64,000 bases of DNA from Actinomycetes bacterium (GCA_023458095.1 JAEXAS010000026.1:248001-312000); one strand, 5' to 3'. Positions 8,873-18,193 are shown, numbered from the stretch's first letter. Numbers and translations are program-made. The notes: a model not told the origin generated them from the letters alone.

Positions 8873-10479
8873 GCCTCCCCGTCCGCCCACACCTTGAGCC
8901 CGGCCAGGCCCTGGACTGCTATCTCGAACATCTGGCCGAAGCGAACCTGCTCACCACGGCCGAGCTCACCAACCTGCTACGCCGCAGCGGCACCACCCGA
9001 CACCTCACACTCATGCCTTCAGCCGACACCCTCGCGTCGCTGGCGGAGTTCACTGGCCTGGACGCCACCACGCTGCTCGGCGCCACCTTGTCCAGCTTCG
9101 ACGGTGGCCGACCTCTCGACCTGTCCGGTTTCGATCCCGAATCGCAGCACTCATTCCGGACGGTGTCAGCACGAGGCTGGCTCATGGGTTCGGGAAGCCA
9201 GCTATGCCCGGCCTGTTACGCCGAGACCGGCTACTGGCAAACCTCCTGGAGACTGTTCACCACCACCTGCTGCACCCGCCACGGCAGCTACCTCCTCACC
9301 ACTTGCCCCAACTGCAACCAGCCATTCCGCAATCACCGCACCGCACTACGAGCGGTCGGCACGGAACCCATCTGCGGCAACCCCTGCGACAGCCCCACCA
9401 ACCAGTGCCGCCAAGACCTCACCATCCTGGATGCGCCGGCAGCATCGGCGGCTTGTCTCCGCCGACAAGAACGCCACGACCAGGCCATCGTGGGACAACC
9501 CGTCACGCTGCTTGGCCACCAGGTGAGTGGCGCTGAGTACCTCAGCGAGTCTCGAGCCACAGCCACGCTGCTGTTCCACATCGCAAGCCACAGCCCAGAA
9601 GACCAGCCCATACCTTGGATCCTGCCGACACCCGAAGAGCCGCGCCGAGGCCCCCGCCCTCGCTGGGGCATCCGACCGCCACACAGCACCCACTTGAGGT
9701 CGATCGGGCTCGCCAGTGCCGACCACATCCTCACCGCGACTGATCGACACACCGCCGCCGAACGATTCGTCCCCTGGGCAGAACTCATCCCACGCGACCA
9801 AGTGGGCCCCATCAGCTGGGCCACCGACAGGACGACCCTCACACCCAACCTCACCCAAGTACTCCTGTCGGCCCTGGCGCCGAGCCGACGACTGTCCTAC
9901 CTGCTCACCACGACCGGCCCACTCACCGCCACCACCAGGCACATCCCTCAACTACTCCCCGCACACCTGTACCAAGACCACCTGGCCGCAGACAGCAACA
10001 TGCGGCCCCACACCGCCAGGATGTTCGCCGCCCTGTGCCTGGCCCGCACCCATCCGGGCATCTCAACATGGGCCGCCGCCGCAGCTGCCCTCCGACTCCC
10101 ACCCCGCCTGGGCATCGACCTCGCCCGCACAGCCAGCGGCCACCTCGACGTCAGCCCCACCACCTGGCTGTCCCACATCACCACGGCCGCCGCCCACCTG
10201 GAGGCCATCGACTACCGAGCCCGCGAAGACCAGATCACGCTGATACCCGCCGATCCGCAGGCCTTCGCGGACTTCTACGCCTCCCGACCCGGCACCAGAA
10301 CAACCAGTGCCGCGTATGCGTTGACTTGGCTTTGGACGACGTACGCCAGCGCAAGCATCGACACCAGCCCAGCCGCGCCACATCCCGTCACCCGTCGATG
10401 GCGCTCGGCCTGCACCGAGTTCGCGCACACTCTGACCGCAGAACAACAACGGCGACTCCTCGCCTGCCTGCCTCAATGA
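8869..10479 (+). CDS. tniQ: TniQ/TnsD family protein, second copy
   Basis: The GTG at 8869 overlaps the preceding stop as GTGA; an upstream in-frame start at 8797 lies inside the first tniQ and is less likely. The 536-aa product begins with a GQALDCYLEHLAEANLL segment. It then carries LCPACYAETGYW and CCTRHGSYLLTTCPNC, the zinc-binding CxxC...CxxH...CPxC arrangement of TniQ, plus a further Cys-rich part near residue 170. The C-terminal half is Arg/His-rich and helical. Tn7-like elements with two TniQ proteins usually use one for a fixed attachment site and the other for a different target route. Which does what here cannot be read from sequence. Confidence 0.82.
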   Translation: MSLPVRPHLEPGQALDCYLEHLAEANLLTTAELTNLLRRSGTTRHLTLMPSADTLASLAEFTGLDATTLLGATLSSFDGGRPLDLSGFDPESQHSFRTVSARGWLMGSGSQLCPACYAETGYWQTSWRLFTTTCCTRHGSYLLTTCPNCNQPFRNHRTALRAVGTEPICGNPCDSPTNQCRQDLTILDAPAASAACLRRQERHDQAIVGQPVTLLGHQVSGAEYLSESRATATLLFHIASHSPEDQPIPWILPTPEEPRRGPRPRWGIRPPHSTHLRSIGLASADHILTATDRHTAAERFVPWAELIPRDQVGPISWATDRTTLTPNLTQVLLSALAPSRRLSYLLTTTGPLTATTRHIPQLLPAHLYQDHLAADSNMRPHTARMFAALCLARTHPGISTWAAAAAALRLPPRLGIDLARTASGHLDVSPTTWLSHITTAAAHLEAIDYRAREDQITLIPADPQAFADFYASRPGTRTTSAAYALTWLWTTYASASIDTSPAAPHPVTRRWRSACTEFAHTLTAEQQRRLLACLPQ

Positions 10480-10823
10480 CCAAGCAAACAACCACCGAGC
10501 GCGGTCTACGGATGGCGCGGATCCAAACCCTCGCCTACCACCTCGCCTCCGCTGGCGCCTGCAGCCAACAAGCACAGCTATGGGACCGGATCGAACGCCT
10601 CTACACCGAAGCCGTATCCCAACACCAAGCCTGGGAAGCGGCCCAGCCCGCCATCAGACTCTGCGTCACCTGCACAGCGATACGCCAATGCCGAGACTGG
10701 GCCATCGCCGACCGATACACCGGCCTCGCCGCAGCCCAAGCCTGGGTAGACGGACACCCCCAAACCAAACCCCGGCCAACGAGATCAACAACCCTCAAAC
10801 GCACGAAATCTAGGGTTTTCTAA
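10476..10823 (+). CDS. Small WhiB-like cysteine protein of the Tn7-like operon
   Basis: The ATG overlaps the tniQ stop as ATGA, so this 115-aa protein is the last gene of the transposition operon. Four cysteines are placed as in WhiB iron-sulphur proteins: C29, then C63-x2-C66-x5-C72 within LCVTCTAIRQC, followed by an aromatic/acidic helix. The GVWGG turn of true WhiB proteins is missing; GLAAAQAWVDG takes its place. The basic tail is rich in Arg, Lys and Thr. A [4Fe-4S] or zinc cluster is plausible but inferred. A role as redox-sensitive regulator or as accessory to TniQ is speculation. Confidence 0.65.
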   Translation: MTKQTTTERGLRMARIQTLAYHLASAGACSQQAQLWDRIERLYTEAVSQHQAWEAAQPAIRLCVTCTAIRQCRDWAIADRYTGLAAAQAWVDGHPQTKPRPTRSTTLKRTKSRVF

Positions 10824-11117
10824 CCCCGTATAGCCTCCGGCACTAGACGCCCCGCAGCCAACGGCACCTCCGGCAAGAACGGCAGGAAGCCACTGCGCCC
10901 CTGCGGTCGGTTTCGAAGACCATGGTGGTGCTCACGCAGGGCCGCCGGGCCCGCTGGATCGCTACGCGGGCGCAGCCTCCAACCCCGACAATGGAGGAGC
11001 GCCGGCCACTGCCGCACTGGGATCGCGCCGGTGCGAGTAAGCAGAGTTGTGCGGCGCTGGCGGGCGAGACCCGACGCCATGCCCCCCGATATAAAAGATA
11101 TAAACGAGCCAAGAGAT
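10824..11117. other. Gap between tns operon and jetD; no convincing gene
   Basis: Short frames exist on both strands but none has family signals or a good ribosome site. The only notable feature is an AT-rich double repeat, GATATAAA at 11088-11095 and 11097-11104, just beyond the jetD stop. It stands out from the GC-rich surroundings. Confidence 0.5.
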
Positions 11118-12293
11118 CTAAAGGCCTCCGGATCGGCTATTGCCTGGGAGAGTCAGGACGTGGACGAGCTCCGACGCTGCCGCCAACGGGATGCGCTCTT
11201 GCTCGATCCGTATCGGCCAGTTTCCATGTGGGTCAGTGATCGCATGGTATGCCTCGGCCTCTAACCCCGTTAGGCGTGGTAGGGGCTTGCGGGCCGCGCG
11301 TCGCAACAGTTGGCTCTTCGAGTCGAAAGTGGTGGAGTATGGCGAATAGTTGAGGAGCGCCTGGAGGTCCATCAGGATCGTTTCGACCGGTACGCCGTTG
11401 GTTCTATAGGCGTTTACGATCTCGAACCCGTCCGCATCGATGTCGCCCCAGTAGATGACGCGTTGCGCTGTGCGCATCCACTCAACGCGGCTTATGAAGC
11501 CTGGGCCAGATTTGCCGTTGCCCTGGACTGAGATCGCGCTGTCCACCGCCGGGAACAGGATGGCGGTGTCTTTGTTCTCGGTGATGATCACTAGCTGCGG
11601 CACATAGGCGGGCGTCATTGGGTCCCCCGGGATGACGCTGTCGTTGAGCCGACCGCCCGAAGCCCGATGGGTGGGGTCGAGGTATGTGAAGTGGACTGCG
11701 GTACTGCGGGGCTCGATCAGACCGAGTTCATCCAGACCAGCCAGGGCAGCGACTTGGGGCTGGTGGGTGTTGAGCCATTTGGAATGCAATCCTTCGATGG
11801 GGACTTGCCGTGGCGACAGGCCACTGCGGGGGTTGTTTCTGAACCAATGCGCGGCCGCGATCAACAACTCCAGATCGACTTGGGGCCATCCATCGATGTC
11901 TCGGACCACCTTTGGTAGCGGAGCCTCTGGAAAGCCATGCTCCAGCAAGGCATATCGTGTTCGGCCTTCTTTCAACCGATTCGGCCAGGCGCCTCCAACC
12001 ACTCTCGCGGCCGTGCCGACATCGGGGACCACCACGTGACTAGGTACCGGTTGTCGGGTCGACCCAGACTTGCGGGGTTTCCACGCGAGCTCGAGTCCAT
12101 GAACGCGAGCCCACTCATCCCAGCCAAACGCCCACCGTTGCACCTGGTCGAACTGCTTTGTCATCATCGCCCTGTCCGGCTGGCCGAGGGCCACGCGGAA
12201 GGGCCAGGCGCTTTCGTCTCCGGCTGCCGATTGGTGCCACGTCTTCTGCAGTCTCCGCTCGATTTGAGTCATCACCTCAGTAACTGGCTTCAC
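11118..12293 (-). CDS. jetD: JetD, Wadjet TOPRIM-like nuclease subunit
   Basis: JetD is the DNA-cleaving subunit of Wadjet, which cuts small circular plasmids after JetABC loop extrusion. The GTG start at 12293 overlaps the jetC stop as GTGA (391 aa). An in-frame start at 12326 lies inside jetC and is less likely. The N-terminal half is the DUF3322-like domain. The C-terminal half has a Toprim-like E (VIITENKDTAI) followed by DxD (YWGDIDADGF), the metal site expected of the family. It is the last gene of the operon. Confidence 0.92.
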   Translation of the reverse strand: MKPVTEVMTQIERRLQKTWHQSAAGDESAWPFRVALGQPDRAMMTKQFDQVQRWAFGWDEWARVHGLELAWKPRKSGSTRQPVPSHVVVPDVGTAARVVGGAWPNRLKEGRTRYALLEHGFPEAPLPKVVRDIDGWPQVDLELLIAAAHWFRNNPRSGLSPRQVPIEGLHSKWLNTHQPQVAALAGLDELGLIEPRSTAVHFTYLDPTHRASGGRLNDSVIPGDPMTPAYVPQLVIITENKDTAILFPAVDSAISVQGNGKSGPGFISRVEWMRTAQRVIYWGDIDADGFEIVNAYRTNGVPVETILMDLQALLNYSPYSTTFDSKSQLLRRAARKPLPRLTGLEAEAYHAITDPHGNWPIRIEQERIPLAAASELVHVLTLPGNSRSGGL

Positions 12294-15200
12294 GAGTCGA
12301 CCTCCTGAGGCTTGTGCTGGGCCCACGCCTCCATGTCCGGGAACTCGGTTATGAAGGAGTATCCATGTTCGAGGTTCTTGGTGACGACCGCTGCCCGCTG
12401 CATGTGAGGTTCAAGCCCGGTCACCTTGTCCAACGGTGCCGAGACGATCAACTGGAAGCCGAGACGTCGCCATGCCTGTACCGCGCGTCCCGCGTACTCC
12501 CAATCGGACTTCACAAACCCCTCGTCGAGGAACACCGGAGCGAACCGCGGTTCAGGCCTATCACCGTCACCAAGCTGGTACCGGAGCGCGGCACCGACAA
12601 TGAAGGCAGCCAGCTCTTGCGACTCGCCGCCCGACTTGCCAGCCAATGACTCGTATACCCCGGCTTCACGCCCATCGGAGTCGATTCGTCGAGCGGTGAC
12701 TTTGACGTGCCGGCGAACATCGAGCAGGTCGTCGCTGCGTTTGGCAACGCCTCCCTCTGACCATCCGAGGCTCTTCATGAAGTCCCTCAACGTAACGAAC
12801 CGTTCGTGCACTTCTTCCTCGGTCAACGGCCTCGTGGTGTCGGAGGCGAGCGCGCGGAGCCTCGCGCGGAAGCTGTCAACATCCGGCTGGTGGAGATCCC
12901 TCAGCACGATTTGCAGCTTCTCAGCGCGTGGGCCGAACGGCACCGCGGCGAGGAACCGGTTGACTGGATCCATCCGTCCATCAATCTCCTCGCGCGCCTG
13001 ATCGAACGCATTGCTCAGGAGCCGAAGGTCCTGCCCGGACCACTCCTGCACCTCTCGCTTGAATCGCTGCTTGCGCGTGTGAAGGCCGTCTCGGATGATC
13101 TCGTCGTAGATGTCGGCGTAGTCGCGATAGGCATCAATGGTGACTCCGCGATTCGGGTCCGGCCACCGCTTGTTGTACTGAGCGAAGACGGATTCGAGGT
13201 GGTCTTGGGCGCTCTTCGCGGCTTCACGTTCACGCTTGGATTCCTCGCCGAGACGCGCCCGCAGTCGGCTAGCGGCCTTATCGAAGCCCTCCCAACCGAT
13301 TTCGGGATCCTGTTCGGCCAACTTTGCCTGGAGGAATGCGTCGTCCTCGTCGCTGAGCGTGACGAGTCCTGCTTGCTCGATGGGGGTCAGCTCGTCTGTC
13401 GTGGTGTCCTGAAGGGACTGAATCTCCCCCCACTGACCGTTGAGTGCATCTAAATCGGATTCGACCCGGTTCTTCTCCTTGGTGGCAACGTCGAGTTCGG
13501 TCTCGACCTGAACCAGCCTTGCGGCAAGGGCCGCAAGCTGGTCGCTCTTGGCCAGGAGTTCCCAGCGCTGCGCTTCGAGACTGTGCGTATGGCTGCGGAG
13601 GCCGGTGACATCTATGAGTTCCCATTCGGCCGACATCACCTTGTTGTGGGCGAGTTTCAGCGTGTCGAGCTTGCTTAGGAGTGCGGTCAGTCGAGCTTGA
13701 CCCTCTCGAATCTGGTCCCTCTTGACTTGGAGGCGCCTCAGTTCTGAGCGAACCTCCTCTTTACGGGCCTCGTTGGAGAATCCAAGGATGAACCGCTGGT
13801 CCGGATTGCGGCCATGTGCACCACGCCGCTGTTGGGAAGTCTGTCCGGTGATCGTGACCTTTGACACCGGGCCACCTAGGTCGGACGCGTCAGCGACGCA
13901 CAGGTGATCGGTGCCTTCGCGGGCAACCCGCGCCTTGACCCATCCGATGTATGGAGAGTCCTCCTTGAAGACCAACCGGCCGGAGATGTACAACTCGTCG
14001 AGCGGGCCAGGCGCCTCCGTACCCAGAGTCACGCCTTCAAATCTGATTCGACGCCCTAGCCTCAGGTCATTGATGGATCGCCTCACATGATCTTGGCGGC
14101 GCTCGTCCACCAGCATGGTGAGCCCGATGCCGCCAAGGGTGAGCTCTGCGGCAAGCCGCCAATCCTCGTACTGGGAGTCAACATCAATCAACTCTGCAGT
14201 GAATGGAAGGTCAGCCACCTTCAGCGCACACGCGTTGGCGATCTCCTTTCGAGCGTCATGGAACGCCCTTGGCACCAGACCATCGCGCTCGGCCAGCGAC
14301 CTCAGCTCGGCGGTGAGTTCCTCGATCTTTGCCTGCACGGTGGGCGCCTCGGCCACGAGTGCGTCTCGTTCAACGGTCAGCCGGTCCTGCTCAGTCTCGT
14401 AGCTCGCGGTGAACTCGCGCGCGGCCGCGACCGCCGCTGCGAACGAGTCCTTGGTCGCGAAAAGAGCGCCATGCTCGCCTCCTAGATGAATCGTGTCCCG
14501 GACGAGGATCTCCAGACGAGCCTCCGCCCGCGCAAGCTCCGAGTTGGCAACCTCGAGGCGACCCTCGATCACACCAAGCAGATCGCCGCCGGCGGCGTGC
14601 TTCTGCCGCTCAATCTCGCTGCGCTGCTGCCTCAACTCGGCCACTGATGCCACGACGACGGTGTGGGAGTGAGTGGCATCAGCGATGAGCTGCTTCACCT
14701 CTCGCTCGGCGGCGTCGAGAAGACGGCGAAGGTGCCGCAGCCGCCACGCCAGAAACGGCGTAGCCACGCTGGGGTGGTTGGCCCCGAACGTGTCAATGTG
14801 GTCAGCGTTGTCGGTTGCGGTGACCCATTTGGTGTACAGATCGTGGATCGCGCGCAGCGCCTGCTCCTTGTCTTCCGCTGTTTCGAGGTCCCTGTACGAC
14901 TGCTCAAGAGTGGCGAAGTGAGCGAGGCATTCGTCAGCGCGAGCGAGCGTGCCGGGGTCCTCCAGCACCATCGACTTGTACAACTGATCAACGGTGGTCA
15001 AGGGGTGCGCGGCCTGGATGCGAGCGAGAAGACGCAGGGCGCGTATTCCGGTGTCGGCCTGCCCGATGCCGAGGCGGGTGCAGAAGGCCTGCTGGAACTC
15101 GGCGTAGCTTCCGTAGTTCTTCAGGCCGGGGAAGCGGTTCCTCATCGCCTCGGGCGGGAACGCCCCGGCTCGAAGATTGGCGACATCACGCAAGTCGAAC

Positions 15201-15682
15201 TCGCCGGGGACGGTGAACCTGCGTTCGGTCACGTCCCCTTTTCCTGTAGCGCCGGCGGGCACGAAGTAGGTTCGTAGCACGCTGAATCGCTGGAGGTCGC
15301 CGTTGACGAAGGTGAGCGCGATTGCTCCCCATGCAGGTTCTCCGTCGCCACGCAGCACTCTGTCCGTGAGCTTCCCGTCCTCGCCATCCGCTGCGGTGTC
15401 TCGCTTGCCGCGCAAGTAGGTGACAATGCTGCGCTGTTGTCCGCCACGCACCGGCCCGCCGACAGCTTCGTTGGAGGCGCCATTGAACGGAATGGTGTGC
15501 GGCATGAGGTCGGCGATGACCGCGTCGAGCAGCGTGGACTTGCCGGATCCGGAGGCGCCCGTGAGCAGCGTGCATCCAGTCGCAAAGACCATCCTGTGGT
15601 GGCCTTGGAACCCGCCCCAGTTGAGGACCTGGATTTCGGCAGCCGTCCATTGGCTGGCTGAGACCAGCGTTGGAACTGTCAT
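12290..15682 (-). CDS. jetC: JetC, Wadjet SMC-like ATPase
   Basis: The 1130-aa protein has SMC/MukB architecture. It starts with a Walker A (GASGSGKST, residues 42-50). Two long charged heptad-rich coiled coils flank a hinge-like segment near residues 510-620. An ABC signature (GKSGGESQE) and Walker B (PVFLDEGF) lie near residues 1000-1060. In Wadjet, JetC dimers with JetA and JetB extrude DNA loops, and JetD then cuts. The ATG overlaps the jetB stop (ATGA) and its own stop overlaps jetD. Motifs look intact, so the system is probably active. Confidence 0.95.
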   Translation of the reverse strand: MTVPTLVSASQWTAAEIQVLNWGGFQGHHRMVFATGCTLLTGASGSGKSTLLDAVIADLMPHTIPFNGASNEAVGGPVRGGQQRSIVTYLRGKRDTAADGEDGKLTDRVLRGDGEPAWGAIALTFVNGDLQRFSVLRTYFVPAGATGKGDVTERRFTVPGEFDLRDVANLRAGAFPPEAMRNRFPGLKNYGSYAEFQQAFCTRLGIGQADTGIRALRLLARIQAAHPLTTVDQLYKSMVLEDPGTLARADECLAHFATLEQSYRDLETAEDKEQALRAIHDLYTKWVTATDNADHIDTFGANHPSVATPFLAWRLRHLRRLLDAAEREVKQLIADATHSHTVVVASVAELRQQRSEIERQKHAAGGDLLGVIEGRLEVANSELARAEARLEILVRDTIHLGGEHGALFATKDSFAAAVAAAREFTASYETEQDRLTVERDALVAEAPTVQAKIEELTAELRSLAERDGLVPRAFHDARKEIANACALKVADLPFTAELIDVDSQYEDWRLAAELTLGGIGLTMLVDERRQDHVRRSINDLRLGRRIRFEGVTLGTEAPGPLDELYISGRLVFKEDSPYIGWVKARVAREGTDHLCVADASDLGGPVSKVTITGQTSQQRRGAHGRNPDQRFILGFSNEARKEEVRSELRRLQVKRDQIREGQARLTALLSKLDTLKLAHNKVMSAEWELIDVTGLRSHTHSLEAQRWELLAKSDQLAALAARLVQVETELDVATKEKNRVESDLDALNGQWGEIQSLQDTTTDELTPIEQAGLVTLSDEDDAFLQAKLAEQDPEIGWEGFDKAASRLRARLGEESKREREAAKSAQDHLESVFAQYNKRWPDPNRGVTIDAYRDYADIYDEIIRDGLHTRKQRFKREVQEWSGQDLRLLSNAFDQAREEIDGRMDPVNRFLAAVPFGPRAEKLQIVLRDLHQPDVDSFRARLRALASDTTRPLTEEEVHERFVTLRDFMKSLGWSEGGVAKRSDDLLDVRRHVKVTARRIDSDGREAGVYESLAGKSGGESQELAAFIVGAALRYQLGDGDRPEPRFAPVFLDEGFVKSDWEYAGRAVQAWRRLGFQLIVSAPLDKVTGLEPHMQRAAVVTKNLEHGYSFITEFPDMEAWAQHKPQEVDS

Positions 15683-16374
15683 TCGGCTGCCTCCTCGTCC
15701 TCGAGGTCAGTGTCCGCACTGTAGGCGGCCGCGGAGGGTGAGTTCTGCTCGATCAACCACCCGAGGAGGGCGTGTAGCTTGTCGACCGGCAGGATGGATT
15801 CGATGATGGGCGACACGACGAATCTGTCATCATCTCCGCTCGTCCTGCGCAGGATGTTGCCGTCCGCGAGGATCTTGATTGCCGTGTCCACCTTGTTGCG
15901 GTCGCCTGCCTGGTCGGTGGAGGTTTCCGGCCGGAAGACCGCCACATGATCGCGGCACTCGTCGCGATCTACATACACCTGGTTCGCACCTGCGCGGCGT
16001 TCAGAGTCGTACCGCTGCCGCAGGAATATCAGGAGAATCGTCGCTTCGCGTGAGTAGGCGGAGTCCCTCAGGAGGATGGGATGGTCTCCTGCACGAACCT
16101 GCACTTTGTAGGCGATCCCTCGATCGACGTCAAGGACTAAGTCGAGGAAGAGGTCGTTGAGTCGACCGCGGATCGTGTCAGCATTGGCGACAAGAGTCGC
16201 CCAGTCGTCGGCGTGGTTGGGGTCCTGGGACCATATGTAGTTGTTGCGCATCAGCTTCGCCAGGCACCGCCTCTCGGCGAATGGAAGTTGTCCGTAGTCC
16301 CCTTCGGGGAACACAGCGCTGCCGTCAGGCGTGTAGTCCTCGATCGCCGAGATCGTGGCGAATCCTTCGTCCAT
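15679..16374 (-). CDS. jetB: JetB, Wadjet MukE-like kite subunit (DUF4194)
   Basis: This 231-aa protein is a tandem winged-helix (kite/MukE-like) protein; the family usually runs 190-240 aa. It contains the typical FAERRCLAKLMRNNY and VQVRAGDHPILL type blocks. Its start codon overlaps the jetA stop by one base (TGATG), and its stop overlaps the jetC start. It would bridge JetA and the JetC heads. The acidic Asp/Glu-rich C-terminus is also common in these subunits. Assignment rests on position and size, with supporting sequence features. Confidence 0.88.
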   Translation of the reverse strand: MDEGFATISAIEDYTPDGSAVFPEGDYGQLPFAERRCLAKLMRNNYIWSQDPNHADDWATLVANADTIRGRLNDLFLDLVLDVDRGIAYKVQVRAGDHPILLRDSAYSREATILLIFLRQRYDSERRAGANQVYVDRDECRDHVAVFRPETSTDQAGDRNKVDTAIKILADGNILRRTSGDDDRFVVSPIIESILPVDKLHALLGWLIEQNSPSAAAYSADTDLEDEEAAE

Positions 16375-17873
16375 CAGTGTTCTTCCTGTCGCTCAGGGCG
16401 GATCTGGTCTGCAGTAACCGGCAGCCGAGGAATCGGCATTGTGCGGGTTGTACCGTCAGGGCGGATTGCCGTGACGAGTTCGGCATCGTCGCCTCGCCTC
16501 AGGTCCCAGATGCCGGCGATGTTGGTGAGGATCTGCATGAGAGCGAACACCTCGACCGGTCGACGCAAGTCCTCGGGTAACTGATTGAATGCCTCCCCGA
16601 CGGTCTCCGCCGCACCCGCTTCGAGCAGATCCGCAACCGAGGTTCGCACGAGGCCGCTAAGCGGCCCTCCCCATCGACGCACCTCACCCAAAGACATGGC
16701 GGCTGGCGCCATGCTGCTCACGTCGTCGAGCTCTGGCGCCGGTCGCTCGTTAGCAGGGTCGTAGAAGCGAGTCAGGACACGGTCCAAATCGAGCCGGGAC
16801 GGCATCTGATCGAAGGTCACCACGTCTCGTGGGCGCGCGTCCTGCATCCAAATTCGCAACTCATCCTGTATCCGAACTAGGAGTTGGCCCAGGTGACGAT
16901 CCTGGGCTGAGTCGCGGGAGGTGAGATGGTCTCGAAGTGACCGAGACGCCTTGCGACGCTCACCCACGACCGCATCCAGACCACGAGACAGCATCGCGTT
17001 CGCATCGAGAAACTCCCACCGCTCATCGGCTCGGAGGCTCTCCGCGAAGGGATGCTCCAGAATCAGCCGTAGGTTCGACCGAAACTCATCCATCTGTTGG
17101 TGGTCGTTGAGGATGATGAGCGCGCTTTCGAACGCGCGGCCTTCACGGGTGCGAGCTGTCAGCTGTTCGGACTCGTCGATGTAGGAATCGAGGACCTCCC
17201 CTTTGGAGAGGTCCGCACCCCTGAAAGCCTGCACCATCTCGAGGTGGATGCGTCGGATGCCCTCAGTCACTCGCTGGAAGTCGCCAGGCAGCTGGCCAAG
17301 TAGGTCGCTGAGATTGAGGAAGCCATTAAGCATCTCGTCGTCGCTGGCTGCCGCAAGTTCGCCGCCGTTGAGGACTCCGTCCAGCTGCGCCTGGAGCCTG
17401 TCGATCTCTTCCTGGAGAACACGCACGCGGTGCTCGCGATCAGGGCTAGCGCTCAGCGCGAGCCCACGCGCTTCGTTCAAGATTGTTGTCAGGCGACTGT
17501 CGGAAAGGAGGACCTGCTCTCGCGCCAGGTTGTTGATCGTCCGCTGCGCCTCAAGCGTGTAGGAAGTGAGTTCATACACCTCACCACCATCTGCATCCAC
17601 CGGAAGGCGTCTCAGCCATCTGGAGTTCACCCAGTTCCGACAAAGATCGCGAGGCTCGCCGTCAGGCGTTTCGTAGCCGACTTCCCGCAACTCGTCTAGC
17701 AGAACAGCGACTTGCGCATGAAACACCTCAGTGCGGATCGGGCGATGATCGTCCCCGAATGCCTCAGCAAAGATTGCGAGGATCACCGGCGCCCATTTCA
17801 TGTTGAGCAAGCTCAACGTTGGGTTGTCGCGCGCTTCGTTGAGTCGTGCGAGATTGGCTGCAACGTCACTCAC
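16374..17873 (-). CDS. jetA: JetA, Wadjet kleisin-like subunit (DUF3375)
   Basis: The 499-aa product starts at a GTG and opens with a winged-helix region typical of DUF3375 (LSLLNMKWAPVILAIFAEAF; then RNWVNSRWLRRLP and VYELTSYTLEAQR). A long helical middle and a second winged helix near the C-terminus follow. This is the MukF/kleisin analogue that ties the JetC heads together. It is the first gene of a four-gene run in which every junction overlaps. A 93-aa frame on the same strand ends across its start codon as GTGA (see separate entry). Confidence 0.92.
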   Translation of the reverse strand: MSDVAANLARLNEARDNPTLSLLNMKWAPVILAIFAEAFGDDHRPIRTEVFHAQVAVLLDELREVGYETPDGEPRDLCRNWVNSRWLRRLPVDADGGEVYELTSYTLEAQRTINNLAREQVLLSDSRLTTILNEARGLALSASPDREHRVRVLQEEIDRLQAQLDGVLNGGELAAASDDEMLNGFLNLSDLLGQLPGDFQRVTEGIRRIHLEMVQAFRGADLSKGEVLDSYIDESEQLTARTREGRAFESALIILNDHQQMDEFRSNLRLILEHPFAESLRADERWEFLDANAMLSRGLDAVVGERRKASRSLRDHLTSRDSAQDRHLGQLLVRIQDELRIWMQDARPRDVVTFDQMPSRLDLDRVLTRFYDPANERPAPELDDVSSMAPAAMSLGEVRRWGGPLSGLVRTSVADLLEAGAAETVGEAFNQLPEDLRRPVEVFALMQILTNIAGIWDLRRGDDAELVTAIRPDGTTRTMPIPRLPVTADQIRPERQEEH

Positions 17874-18151
17874 GGCCGCCCCCCGTCTTTCAGTGGCATC
17901 ACGACCGTATCTGGGGTCTGTGACATTTTCGGCGAAAGCCGCCGGTTTTCCACACTGGCGTCAACCGGCCTGCCCTTCACCGCGCTTCGGATGGTCGCGA
18001 TTGACCTCTGCATTGCGCGCCATGAGCGCCCCTGCCGGAGGCACTCCAGGAGGGCGGTTAACTGGGCTCTCGGCGCGCCGTTGTCGAACTCGTGTTCGAA
18101 TGTGTGTAATTGGATGCGCCACTGGCGGCTCCCTAGCTCCCACTGGGGCAA
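17870..18151 (-). CDS. Possible small ORF overlapping the jetA start
   Basis: A 93-residue frame opens at a TTG (18151) and stops exactly across the jetA start as GTGA, the same coupling used by tniQ-tniQ and jetC-jetD here. The N-terminal 60 residues could form amphipathic helices (HTFEHEFDNGAPRAQL, LLECLRQGRSWRAMQRS). No ribosome site precedes the TTG, and open frames are common in DNA this rich in GC, so it may be chance. No family was recognised. If real it would lead the Wadjet operon. Confidence 0.3.
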   Translation of the reverse strand: MPQWELGSRQWRIQLHTFEHEFDNGAPRAQLTALLECLRQGRSWRAMQRSIATIRSAVKGRPVDASVENRRLSPKMSQTPDTVVMPLKDGGRP

Positions 18152-18193
18152 TAGCTGTGGCGCTCAGTTGACTGTCGGCGTAGGGGGTATTGA

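Noticed and set aside
10824..11117. Two minus-strand frames of 86 and 89 codons, one with a CRSCRRCRW cysteine run
   Set aside because: They lack a ribosome site, have no recognisable fold and run through a stretch whose composition does not favour either frame.
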